DNA of 64,000 nt from CALAGJ01 sp964293305 (GTDB taxonomy: Bacteria > Bacteroidota > Bacteroidia > Chitinophagales > Chitinophagaceae). Position numbers and translations under genes: made by a program. Below are positions 55,879 through 63,697 of this stretch, piece after piece; position 1 is the first letter of the stretch, and the number at the start of each line of letters is the position of its first letter. The notes beneath the pieces are model-generated. The model did not search any database, was not told the origin of the DNA, and saw only the letters and a program-made list of their open reading frames with translations. Where the stretch lies: positions 62,001 to 126,000 of the forward strand of contig CAXYYO010000002.1 of the NCBI GenBank assembly GCA_964293305.1, given 5' to 3'.

Positions 55879-57333
55879 TTATTGGCCCTGGGCCAATGAA
55901 TATGCTTTTTTGCCATCCCACATATTGAGCAGTTCTGTTGAACAAACTTTATAGTCTTTTATAATTCTTTTTTGTAATTCAATGATATCTATTTGCGTTA
56001 GCGGTGCTTCACCAATACTCTCAAATCTAAGCCTGTACTGATTTACAAGATTTGTAAATACAGATCCTTTGGGCCATACCTGTGTACCCCTGTTACTTAT
56101 GGTAACTAATTTAAAAATATCTAAAGTATGTTTTAAGCATTTCTCGGCCAAGGCATTTGGCTGCTCATTACTTTCTACAAAAATATCTACCCCTACAATT
56201 ACTTCATCATTCATTTCCTTTGTTTCCAACATCGGATTTTTTTCCAAAATAAACTGTGTAGGTGTTATCGATAAATTTTCCAAATTTGGTCTTGCACCAT
56301 GTTCAGGTAGTTTGTCAAAATTGCCGATTACGGTATCTATAAATTGAGTCGTATTTACTGATGGTATTTCTTTATTACCAAAGTCTCCCGTATGGATACC
56401 CTGCTCCAAAGTATAAAGTAATGCATTTTCAATACGAGCAGCTTGCTGCATAAATCCGAGATGCCTAAGCATCGATAAACCTGACAATAAAAGGGCAGTT
56501 GGATTCGCAATATTTTTGCCTGCTATATCCGGAGCCGTGCCATGTACCGCTTCAAATATGCAAATATGATCCCCAATATTCGCCGAAGGCGCAAAACCCA
56601 ACCCGCCTACTAACCCGGCACATAAATCTGAAACGATATCTCCTTGTAAATTAGTCAGTACTACCACATCAAACAAATCTGGTCTTGTTACTAATTTCAT
56701 ACAAAGATCATCTACAATTACATCATCAGCTTTTAGCGTTGGATATTCTTTGGCTACTTCATAAAATACTTCCAAAAAAAGGCCATCAGTAATTTTCATG
56801 ATATTAGCTTTATGACCACAGGTTATGCGTTTACTGCCCTTCTTAAGCGCCATTTCAAAAGCATATTTTATTACCTGCATACTGCCTGGCCTAGTAATGA
56901 AGCGGCGGCTTAATGCTACATCATGAGTAAGCATGTGTTCAATACCACCATAGGTATCTTCTATATTTTCTCTCACTATAGTTACATCAATAGGAATACC
57001 CGCTTTGGAGAAAACGGTATCTACACCATGCAAAGATTGAAAAGTTCGTTTATTGGCATAAGTGTTCCAAGTTTTTCTTGCTGTTACATTTACAGATTTT
57101 ACGCCCTTGCCCTTTGGTGTTTCCATGGGCCCTTTAAATAATATACCCAAACTTTCAATGTCTTCTTGTGCTTCCGGTGTCATGCCATTACTGTAGCCTT
57201 TATCAAAAACCCATTTACCCATTTCTACAACCTTATACTCCAAAGGAAGCTCTGCAACTTTAAACACTGACAATACAGCTTCCATAATTTCTGGTCCAAT
57301 ACCATCTCCTTTAGCCACAGCAATTTTTATCAT
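55879..57333 (-). CDS. icd: Isocitrate dehydrogenase, NADP-dependent type
   Basis: A 484-residue enzyme of the TCA cycle converting isocitrate to 2-oxoglutarate. AKGDGIGPE opens the fold; the IVRENIEDTYGGIEH, NLQGDIVSDLCAGLVGG and FEAVHGTAPDIAGK motifs bind substrate and metal. A C-terminal extension of about 140 residues resembles that of the Thermus enzyme. Cofactor preference cannot be proved here. ATG 57333 gives MIKIAVAKGDG; a longer frame starting at 57462 is unsupported. A 7-bp hairpin (ATTGGCC/GGCCAAT, 55881-55897) overlaps the stop codon and may aid termination. Confidence 0.9.
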   Translation of the reverse strand: MIKIAVAKGDGIGPEIMEAVLSVFKVAELPLEYKVVEMGKWVFDKGYSNGMTPEAQEDIESLGILFKGPMETPKGKGVKSVNVTARKTWNTYANKRTFQSLHGVDTVFSKAGIPIDVTIVRENIEDTYGGIEHMLTHDVALSRRFITRPGSMQVIKYAFEMALKKGSKRITCGHKANIMKITDGLFLEVFYEVAKEYPTLKADDVIVDDLCMKLVTRPDLFDVVVLTNLQGDIVSDLCAGLVGGLGFAPSANIGDHICIFEAVHGTAPDIAGKNIANPTALLLSGLSMLRHLGFMQQAARIENALLYTLEQGIHTGDFGNKEIPSVNTTQFIDTVIGNFDKLPEHGARPNLENLSITPTQFILEKNPMLETKEMNDEVIVGVDIFVESNEQPNALAEKCLKHTLDIFKLVTISNRGTQVWPKGSVFTNLVNQYRLRFESIGEAPLTQIDIIELQKRIIKDYKVCSTELLNMWDGKKAYSLAQGQ

Positions 57334-57665
57334 GATTATTTTTTGAAGCAACAAAAGTAGGGTGTATTGGCACTTATATTTTGTTGGAATTGTATTGGCA
57401 TGATTAAATTTTCTGCATCTTTTGTTGAAACCCATGGCCAATAGGAAATATGGTATGGGCAAAGCGAAAATTTCGTAATCAAAAATCTAATAAAAATACA
57501 TTTTTCATTCCGCTATTAGTATGCTCTATGTCGAAATTGTAAAATGTTGAATTGGAATATTGTGCTTGGAATTGAACCTACAAAAACCCAAATTCGTTTT
57601 ATGATAACTGGTTCTAAGGATGCTAAATGACTTCTACGCCGGGGCTTATGAATATTTATTTAAAA
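57334..57665. other. Intergenic region holding a partial dispersed repeat
   Basis: A 332-bp gap between the GNAT gene and icd. No gene is seen. It contains the right half of the dispersed repeat at 57594-57633 and a short GC-richer stretch (GCCGGGGCTT) after it. Confidence 0.5.
57594..57633 (+). repeat. Dispersed repeat, copy A (right half)
   Basis: TCGTTTTAT followed by a variable middle and TTC.AAGGAT.CTAAATGACTT. It matches 63134-63174 of the full copy C, with perfect agreement at both ends (TCGTTTTAT and CTAAATGACTT) and about ten variable bases between. It lies 33 bp beyond the stop of the minus-strand GNAT gene. Confidence 0.7.
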
Positions 57666-58112
57666 CTAGCTGTTTGGGCTTATTATCCAGTCTTTATATG
57701 TCATTTCAAATTTAATTTCCTTTGCTCCATGTGTTCCAACTTCTGTCCAGCCAGCTTTTCTGTAAAACTGTTCTGCTCTTGTATTAAAAGCTGTACCTAA
57801 CCAAACTTTTTCCTCTGTCTGAGTAAAATACCAATCCAACATAGTTTTGTGTAATAGTTGTCCAATACCTTTTTTCTCAAATTTGGGATCTAAAAATAAC
57901 GCCCAAATGTTATTTTCTTTTAAGTCAGCAATTGCAAAACCCACAATTTGTTCGTCAATTTCACAAACCCATCCTTTTCCTCTTTTGGTAATGAACTCTT
58001 CACAATCTTGATCTGTCACCAAGTTGGGATTTGACAAAGTATTTTCTGTTACAGAATTTCTTACGATTTGAATTTGTTTTATGTCATCTATTGTAGCTTC
58101 TCTAATAATCAT
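57666..58112 (-). CDS. GNAT-family N-acetyltransferase
   Basis: A 148-residue acetyl-CoA-dependent acetyltransferase. MIIREATIDDIKQIQIVRNSV starts the fold, LFLDPKFEKKGIGQLL (about 91-106) is the acetyl-CoA loop (Q/RxxGxG/A form), and FNTRAEQFYRKAGW near 120-133 is the typical C-terminal helix. The substrate is unknown. It is a single gene flanked by two halves of a dispersed repeat (57594-57633 and 58313-58366), the pattern of a mobile gene cassette. Confidence 0.9.
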   Translation of the reverse strand: MIIREATIDDIKQIQIVRNSVTENTLSNPNLVTDQDCEEFITKRGKGWVCEIDEQIVGFAIADLKENNIWALFLDPKFEKKGIGQLLHKTMLDWYFTQTEEKVWLGTAFNTRAEQFYRKAGWTEVGTHGAKEIKFEMTYKDWIISPNS

Positions 58113-58191
58113 AATTTAATTCGTTCAGTTTTTATTTCTGTCATTGGTTTGTTCTAAACTATCAACTATTTGGTTTCGTTATTTTGCTTTT

Positions 58192-58212
58192 GACTGACCG
58201 CAAACGGCAGTC
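58192..58212. repeat. Short hairpin upstream of the GNAT gene
   Basis: GACTG-A-CCG, CAAA loop, CGG-CAGTC: an 8-bp stem with a single bulged A. There is no T-run, so it is not a simple terminator. It lies 80 bp upstream of the GNAT start. Confidence 0.55.
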
Positions 58213-58312
58213 TGTCTACATACCACCATTTAGAATGCAAGTATAAGAAAAACTCTTAGGGGTTCTTTATTAGCGACTGTAAAAAATTTGGTTTGCAATT
58301 AAAGTGCAAACT

Positions 58313-58366
58313 CACTGGTTGGCCCGGCGTTGCTGAATGGATAGCTAAGGCTCCAATTTGTTTTAT
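58313..58366 (+). repeat. Dispersed repeat, copy B (left half)
   Basis: Fifty-four bases beginning CACTGGTTGGCCCGGCG, 51 of which match copy C at 63089-63142. It contains an imperfect dyad: TTGG (58319-58322) with CCAA (58353-58356), and TTGCT (58330-58334) with AGCTAA (58343-58348, one bulged T). Confidence 0.9.
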
Positions 58367-58501
58367 GGTACATTACTCTAATGTTGCGAACAAAGTTCTA
58401 TACATACCCTTTTGGAGATACTTTTATATCTTGACAGCCCTATTAGTTCTGGTCTACTTTACAAAATGCACCTTTCTTTTTCTAACTACTTGTTTTAGAT
58501 T

Positions 58502-58663
58502 TTAAGTGTTTTTGCTGCCTTTCAATTTGTAATTCTTAATGTATTCGCTAATTCCATGTTCTTCTTCTTTTGTTAAAGGTCTGCTATGTATTATAAGGTC
58601 AATACCTTTTGGTGCTTTAATCTGTTGATGTAAAAGTTGAAACTTCTGTTTGCAAAGTATCAT
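58502..58663 (-). CDS. Small conserved-looking protein of 53 residues
   Basis: ATG 58663 to TAA 58502 encodes a small soluble protein containing KAPKGIDLIIHSRPLTKEEE and ISEYIKNYK, with an alternating beta/alpha pattern. An in-frame TAG lies seven codons upstream, so the ATG is the first possible start. Codon use and amino-acid composition look genuinely coding. No function is recognised. It is 200 bp beyond the lectin terminator and on the same strand. Confidence 0.55.
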   Translation of the reverse strand: MILCKQKFQLLHQQIKAPKGIDLIIHSRPLTKEEEHGISEYIKNYKLKGSKNT

Positions 58664-58750
58664 CCGAAGCAGTATTTTCTATTGAGTTTGTCAACTTATA
58701 TATTAAGAATTCTAAATGATTTATTATACTCTTTTCACCTTAATTGAATT

Positions 58751-58778
58751 AAAAAAAGATTGCCCTTTTGGGGCAACC
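58751..58778 (-). terminator. Rho-independent terminator after the lectin gene
   Basis: On the minus strand GGTTGCCC-CAAAA-GGGCAATC is followed by seven T residues. The 8-bp stem has one G-T pair. It begins 85 nt after the lectin stop codon. Confidence 0.88.
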
Positions 58779-58862
58779 TTTTCTAGAAAATTGTTGGAAT
58801 TATTTGGTTTGTTTATTAATGAATATTACTTTAATATTTTTAAACCAAATATTCTACTCGTT

Positions 58863-59894
58863 TTAATTGTTAGTCCAAACTACTAGACCTGAAGCAGAGT
58901 AAAGATTGAGTTTGCCAGTGTTTTCCAAAACCAATTTTACAGGCTTATTATTGGCATCTTTAAATTTATCATTAAGAAAGGGATGCGTTTCGGAAGCCCA
59001 TTGGGGTGTATTTTTAGAATCTAGTACTACCAAATTTCCATCATCTTGCATGGTTAATTTTCCGTTTTTAAAACCAAGTTTCATAGACCCCCATACAAAA
59101 GATCCTTGTTTTCCATCTTTTATTGTATAAACACAGAGATTGCCATCTTCCTCTTGCATTCTTAACATAAATTGGCCATTTGCAGAAACTAATATATCAT
59201 CTCCTTGTAAAGAATGATTTGCTTTAAGTGTATTTGTATTTGCTTTTTTAATTTTCACTTTCCAAGTACCACTTCCTAGCGCTCTATTTTCTGACAATGC
59301 TGTTGAAACACAAAGATGATTTCCCGTTATTGCATAATCTTTCTGGTATCCTCTTGTATCTAGAAATCCCCCATTAAAATTATTCCAACCGTTTTTTAAC
59401 TGAATTTCCATGTTATTGTTAACGGGTGTACCAACTGCCATTCCAGTTGAGAGTATTTTCCAAGTACCACTTCCATTATCTCTATTTTGTTCAAGAGAGG
59501 TAGAAACACAAAGGTGATTTTCCGTTTTTGCATAATCCTTTTGGTATCCTTTTGTATCTAAATATCCTCCAGTTCCCTGATTCCATTGGTTTACCAAATA
59601 AACATCATCTCCAATTAAAACAGGTGTGCCAGCTGACTTACCTGATGCAGAAATAACCTTCCATGTACCACTGCTGTTATCTCTGTTATCTGAAATTGCG
59701 GTAGATACACAAAGATGATTTCCGGTTTTTTCGAAATCTTTTTGGTAGCCCTTAGTATCTAGGAAACCACCATTGTAATTATTCCATCCATTTTGAAGAG
59801 TGATTAGATCTCCGTAGTTCAAGGTTTTTGCACTCGCATCAATTTGGATTAAAAGTGAAAAAACTGCCAACGCAAAAAAATTGATTTTGCTCAT
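58863..59894 (-). CDS. Secreted protein with three tandem repeats and a bulb-type lectin domain
   Basis: A 343-residue exported protein. The signal peptide (1-22) ends DASA. Three repeats of about 53 residues (27-80, 94-146, 160-212) share GG.LDT.GYQKD, NHLCVST and SGTWK. A B-lectin-like (monocot mannose-binding) domain follows (about 222-343), with MQEEDGNLCVYT and MQDDGNLVVLD matching the QxDxNxVxY-type sugar site. It is probably a secreted glycan-binding protein. It lies 246 bp downstream of the LytTR response regulator, which may control it. No enzyme motif is seen. Confidence 0.8.
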   Translation of the reverse strand: MSKINFFALAVFSLLIQIDASAKTLNYGDLITLQNGWNNYNGGFLDTKGYQKDFEKTGNHLCVSTAISDNRDNSSGTWKVISASGKSAGTPVLIGDDVYLVNQWNQGTGGYLDTKGYQKDYAKTENHLCVSTSLEQNRDNGSGTWKILSTGMAVGTPVNNNMEIQLKNGWNNFNGGFLDTRGYQKDYAITGNHLCVSTALSENRALGSGTWKVKIKKANTNTLKANHSLQGDDILVSANGQFMLRMQEEDGNLCVYTIKDGKQGSFVWGSMKLGFKNGKLTMQDDGNLVVLDSKNTPQWASETHPFLNDKFKDANNKPVKLVLENTGKLNLYSASGLVVWTNN

Positions 59895-60140
59895 AATTTT
59901 AAAAAAATTGTTTTACACTTACTCTAGTTTAGCCTTTTCAGTATTCTGCTTTGTTTGATACAAAAAAAGCATTACCTACTAATGTTTTAAAAAAATTGGG
60001 ACAGAATCACTATTTCTGGGATGGAAAACAAATTCCTAAAATAAGTTATATATAAACGATTAAATTCAAGCAAACCAAGCACTGCCTAAAAGTAAATTTT
60101 TAAATCTGGTTATTATTTCGTTGGGTTAGTATTTGATTAA

Positions 60141-60818
60141 TCAGGGTATAATTAAATCTTGATAATTTTTGGAAACAGGAATTTCGATATTTTTTATCAC
60201 AACACTTTTTTGGTTAAATTTCTCAATTTTTCTTTTATTTATTATAAATGCTCTATGAACTTGAATAAAAGAACCGTAGGAAAGCACTTCTAATATTTGT
60301 TTGATGGTAGACCGAGATTTATACAGTTTTTTATCCGTATGAATTAGTAGATAATTACCTTCTGATTCTATATGGTTTATTTCATTTACGGGAAGCTCCA
60401 CCTGATATTCTTGGTCTTTAACTATAATTTTGGGAATGTTATTTTTATCATATTGACTGACAGCTATTTCTACAGATGTAATCAAATCAACATTTTTATA
60501 GGGTTTAGTAAGATAGGAGCTAGGCGTGGTGGAAACTGCTTTTCTGATTATATCTGAGTTATCATATGCAGTAAGATAAATAAATGGCACTTGATACATT
60601 TCATTTATTTGCTTTGCAAGTGTTATCCCATCCATTTCATTTGCTCCTAAATTAATATCGAGTATTACAAGGTCAACCTTTTCTTTTTTTAGCATTGCCA
60701 ATGCTTCCAAGGAATTTTTTGCCTCCCAAACCTTGTAATTATTTGCTTGCAGTGTTTTTTTGGAAAGCCGTCTGTTTAGAAAGTCATCCTCAACCAATAA
60801 TATAATTTTTTGTTCCAT
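60141..60818 (-). CDS. LytTR-family response regulator
   Basis: A 225-residue two-component regulator. The receiver domain (about 4-120) has the acidic pair D11/D12, phospho-acceptor D54 in LVILDINLG, T in YLTAYD and K in YLTKPY. The LytTR DNA-binding domain (about 130-225) contains INHIESEGNYLLIHT and FIQVHRAFIINKRKI. It follows its kinase by 5 nt. LytTR regulators bind paired short repeats; a likely target is the lectin gene downstream, but no clear site was identified. Confidence 0.93.
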   Translation of the reverse strand: MEQKIILLVEDDFLNRRLSKKTLQANNYKVWEAKNSLEALAMLKKEKVDLVILDINLGANEMDGITLAKQINEMYQVPFIYLTAYDNSDIIRKAVSTTPSSYLTKPYKNVDLITSVEIAVSQYDKNNIPKIIVKDQEYQVELPVNEINHIESEGNYLLIHTDKKLYKSRSTIKQILEVLSYGSFIQVHRAFIINKRKIEKFNQKSVVIKNIEIPVSKNYQDLIIP

Positions 60819-60823
60819 TATAG

Positions 60824-62560
60824 TTATCTTTTAAAATAGATGGTCAGTTCAAAACCATTTTCGCTTTTCGCTTCAATATTCCCATCAAGTTGATCAATCA
60901 GTCCTCTGATAATTTCTTGACCCAATCCTTTTTCATTTATTTTATTAAAATCAAATCCAATACCGTTATCTGAATAGTAGATTTGGCTACTCCTTTCATT
61001 TTCGGTTATTTCTATGTTAACAATTCCGTCTTTTTGGTTATTAAAAGCGTGTTTAATGCTGTTGCTTACAAGTTCTGTAAGTATTAAACCAATCGGTAAC
61101 GCTTTTTCGATAGATATTTTATCAATTTCGCATTTTATGAGCAGACTGATTTTTTGTTTTTTGTTTTTGTAAGAATCTTTTATTAATTCAGAAAGTTCTA
61201 CAACGTAATTTCTTAAATTAATATCGTTCACATTTTCTCCAATGTTGAGCTTTTTATGAAGCAAGGCCATTGAATGAATTCGGTTTTGGTTTCCTATTAT
61301 TAAATCATCAATATTTTCAAAATTCACTGATTCTTTCTGAATTTCTAAAATACTGATCACATGTTGCAGATTGTTTTTTACCCTATGTTGTAATTCCCAT
61401 AGAAGCATTTGCTTTTGCTCCACTGTTTTAGAAAGTTCCACAAATTGTTTGTTGATTATCTTGTTACGGGACTTGATTCTTAAGTTTTGTGAATACAGCA
61501 AAAAGGAAGTAATTAATAGTATAGCTAGAAAAATCCCAATTAAAAGAATTTGTTTATTTTTACTGTTTATTGTGGCTTCTTTCTTTTGATTTTGATATTG
61601 TTCTTCAATTTCTTTAGATTTTATATTTTCCTCCTGCTCACTGCCTACTACCCATTCCTCATGGTATTGTTTGAAATAATGGTACGCAGAATCTATATTG
61701 TCCATCTTTTCAAATATTTCGCTTCTAGTTTTTGAAAAGAATTTTTTTGCAATTAGTCTTGTATCATTGTCAAACATTCGTTTGGAATTATATACCATCC
61801 GAGCTGAATCACTATATAGTAGAGCTTCGTAAAAGTCACCAGATCTTGCTTTGTTAGTCGCTATATTATTAAAATTGTAGGCAAGACCAAGTGTATCTCC
61901 CACTTTTTTGTAGTAACCTACTAGCGGCAAATTATGCTTTAAGGCTTCTGGATAATTTTGACTTTTGTTTGCGATAATACCTAAAAGAATATGTGAATCG
62001 AATAAGTCGATTTCGTTTTGGTATTTTATGGAATATTCCATTGCTTTTTCAGCATAATAACGCAAAGAATCAGATTTTCCGATAAACCTGAAATAGGAGC
62101 TTCTTCTCACACAGTAGGTGCTATAATATTTTTCTAATTTATATTTTTCGTATAAATAGTTGGCATCATTTAGATATTGGTTGGTTAATACAAAGTTGAG
62201 TGTATTTTCATAGACTAAGGCTATTAATAGGTTAATATGGAAAGAAAGTGCAAACAACTCTGCCGAATCGGCTTCATCTTTAATTCCCAATAATATTCTA
62301 AGGGTATTTTCAGGTAGTCTGTTTTGTTTACTAAATATTAGTGCTTGTCTATATTTAATCTCGATTAAATAGTCTTTATTATTTTCATTTTTTAATTTAA
62401 TTTGAACCTGAAAAAGACTGTCTATTTTTATTTGTGCATAATCAAATTGATTGTATTCAATAAGGCTATCCACGATTTTGAGATCCGTATAAAAAGAACT
62501 CTCCTGAGCAGTGGCAGAATCGCTTATGAAAAAAAGAAATAAAAAAAAGAATCCTCTCAT
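60824..62560 (-). CDS. TPR-containing sensor histidine kinase (HisKA_2 type)
   Basis: A 578-residue membrane kinase. A signal sequence (1-18) is followed by a periplasmic tetratricopeptide-like sensor (about 25-300), a coiled-coil-like stretch, a membrane span (337-357), a HisKA_2 dimerisation domain with H392 in ELQHRVKNNLQH, and an ATPase domain with N500 in ELVSNSIKHAF and DNGIGFDF near 531-538. It phosphorylates the LytTR regulator encoded 5 nt downstream. The TPR sensor suggests protein-protein sensing rather than a small ligand. Confidence 0.92.
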   Translation of the reverse strand: MRGFFFLFLFFISDSATAQESSFYTDLKIVDSLIEYNQFDYAQIKIDSLFQVQIKLKNENNKDYLIEIKYRQALIFSKQNRLPENTLRILLGIKDEADSAELFALSFHINLLIALVYENTLNFVLTNQYLNDANYLYEKYKLEKYYSTYCVRRSSYFRFIGKSDSLRYYAEKAMEYSIKYQNEIDLFDSHILLGIIANKSQNYPEALKHNLPLVGYYKKVGDTLGLAYNFNNIATNKARSGDFYEALLYSDSARMVYNSKRMFDNDTRLIAKKFFSKTRSEIFEKMDNIDSAYHYFKQYHEEWVVGSEQEENIKSKEIEEQYQNQKKEATINSKNKQILLIGIFLAILLITSFLLYSQNLRIKSRNKIINKQFVELSKTVEQKQMLLWELQHRVKNNLQHVISILEIQKESVNFENIDDLIIGNQNRIHSMALLHKKLNIGENVNDINLRNYVVELSELIKDSYKNKKQKISLLIKCEIDKISIEKALPIGLILTELVSNSIKHAFNNQKDGIVNIEITENERSSQIYYSDNGIGFDFNKINEKGLGQEIIRGLIDQLDGNIEAKSENGFELTIYFKR

Positions 62561-62611
62561 TTAGTCGTCAGTAATGTTTATTCGTTCGAGTATTTCAATA
62601 TATTATTTTTC

Positions 62612-62629
62612 AATAGGGAAGGTCCTATT
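62612..62629. promoter_or_regulatory. Inverted repeats before the histidine kinase gene
   Basis: AATAGG (62612-62617) and CCTATT (62624-62629) form a perfect 6-bp inverted repeat with a 6-bp spacer, 50 bp upstream of the kinase ATG. Outside it, TCGTCAG (62565-62571) and CTGACGA (62640-62646) form a second, wider inverted repeat. An operator is possible. Confidence 0.35.
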
Positions 62630-62868
62630 TCTTTATAGTCTGACGAGTAAAGTTCAGAAAAAATTATTTTTATGACCCAAAGTCTTACCAAACAACAATT
62701 TTCAAGCAACTTTTCCGGTGAAAATGCAAAGTTGTTCATGCCATCATACATCATCATTTTTGAGATTCAATAAAAGTTTAAAAATGAAAGGTAATGCAAT
62801 TTCGATTCAAGTGCTCATAGGGCGTGCAAAAAAATGGCTATCGCAATTATTACAGGTATTGGGGTTAA

Positions 62869-63120
62869 GAGAATTGGGCAAAGGAAATTTTTCAGCGATA
62901 TGCAAGAAATGACTTTTTTGTTCAAGTATTACAATCTTTTAGAGGTAGAACAAATTACCCAAAAGCATTTAAAAGTTTACATGAGATGTATAAAAAAAGC
63001 ATCTTCCCAACGCTACAAGCAAGAAACAGTGCAAATGTCTTACTAAAACCCAACAAAAAGCTATACTACACCACCTATATCACAACCCCACTGGTTGGCC
63101 CGGCGTTGCTCAATGGATAG
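62869..63120 (+). pseudogene. Possible remnant of a coding gene
   Basis: Frame open for 83 codons without a start, encoding ENWAKEIFQRYARNDFFVQV and later FPTLQARNSANVLLKPNKKL, before ending inside repeat copy C. The aromatic-rich composition looks coding. In-frame stops at 62866 and about 50 bases earlier cut it off from any N-terminus. An overlapping frame (62834-63046, EVEQITQKHLKVYMRCIKKA) weakly recalls the N-terminal domain of tyrosine recombinases. Family is not recognised with confidence. Confidence 0.3.
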
Positions 63121-63174
63121 CTAAGGCTCCAACTCGTTTTATTAATAGCTAATTCCAAGGATACTAAATGACTT
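63089..63174 (+). repeat. Dispersed repeat, copy C (full length, ~86 bp)
   Basis: The left 54 bases match copy B (58313-58366; three mismatches) and the right 41 bases match copy A (57594-57633; conserved ends). The join shows that A and B are halves of one unit. It lies 106 bp beyond the VOC stop, as copy A lies beyond the GNAT stop. Confidence 0.85.
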
Positions 63175-63279
63175 TTTGATGAAGACTGTTGGCTTTCCGT
63201 CTAAATATTGGCAGTTCGTTGTTTAATTTTTAGCAGAAATACTAATGACATTGTTTTATGATTTTAGTTATTAAATCTG

Positions 63280-63693
63280 TCAAATAATTATCCCTTTGTT
63301 ATTTTCATTGGGTTCAATTAAGTCCCACATATTCCCATACAAATCTTCAAATACTGCAACTGTTCCATATTCAAAGGTTTCTGGAGGTCTCACAAACTTT
63401 ATTTGCCTGTCCATCATTTTATCATAATCTCTCCAAAAATTATCTGTGAAGAGAAAAAATCCAACTCGACCACCAGTTTGATTTCCAATACTTCTTGTCT
63501 GTCTTTCAGTAGTAGCTTTGGCAAGCAATAGGCAACATTCTTTCGCTCCTTTGGGTGCTATCATTACCCACCTCTTTTCTTCACTTAGCTTGGTGTCTTC
63601 TAATAGTTGAAAGTCAAGTTTTTGGGTGTAGAATTCAATAGCGTCATCATAGTTTTCAACTACTAAGGCAATATGTGCTATTCTTTGATACAT
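63280..63693 (-). CDS. VOC-family (glyoxalase-like) protein
   Basis: A 137-residue protein of the vicinal oxygen chelate fold. Two beta-alpha-beta-beta-beta modules are visible: MYQRIAHIALVVENYDDAIEFY (H7 as a metal ligand) and a second beginning FFLFTDNFWRDYDKMM, ending VAVFEDLYGNMWDLIEP with E near 120 as a ligand. Members include glyoxalases, dioxygenases and antibiotic-binding proteins. The substrate is unknown. It is 4 nt from a GNAT gene on the same strand, so the two are likely one operon. Confidence 0.9.
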   Translation of the reverse strand: MYQRIAHIALVVENYDDAIEFYTQKLDFQLLEDTKLSEEKRWVMIAPKGAKECCLLLAKATTERQTRSIGNQTGGRVGFFLFTDNFWRDYDKMMDRQIKFVRPPETFEYGTVAVFEDLYGNMWDLIEPNENNKGIII

Positions 63694-63697
63694 TATT

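Larger units (their letters stand above)
58113..58501. other. Intergenic region with hairpin and dispersed repeat
   Basis: A 389-bp gap. The 58192-58212 hairpin GACTGaCCG-CAAA-CGGCAGTC (8-bp stem, one bulged A) and repeat copy B lie here. A plus-strand open frame of 70 codons (58293-58505) crosses the repeat but lacks coding character and is not called. Confidence 0.5.
62647..63279. other. Degenerate, mostly non-coding stretch
   Basis: About 630 bp between the histidine kinase and VOC genes. Only short overlapping open frames are present (for example 62671-62772 and 62718-62912), interrupted by stops and shifting frame, as in a decayed gene. It also holds the full dispersed repeat (63089-63174). 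Confidence 0.45.

Noticed and set aside
58192..58212. Hairpin as a terminator
   Set aside because: No T-run on either strand and no gene ends just before it.
58313..58366. Classical integron attC site
   Set aside because: The left repeat lacks true RYYYAAC/GTTRRRY core sites; only a loose resemblance in folding is claimed.
58293..58505. Plus-strand open frame of 70 codons
   Set aside because: It crosses the dispersed repeat, has atypical composition and no recognisable family; the 53-residue minus-strand ORF next to it is more convincing.
62718..62912. Plus-strand open frame of 64 codons
   Set aside because: Overlaps other short frames, carries no known motif and is probably part of a decayed region.
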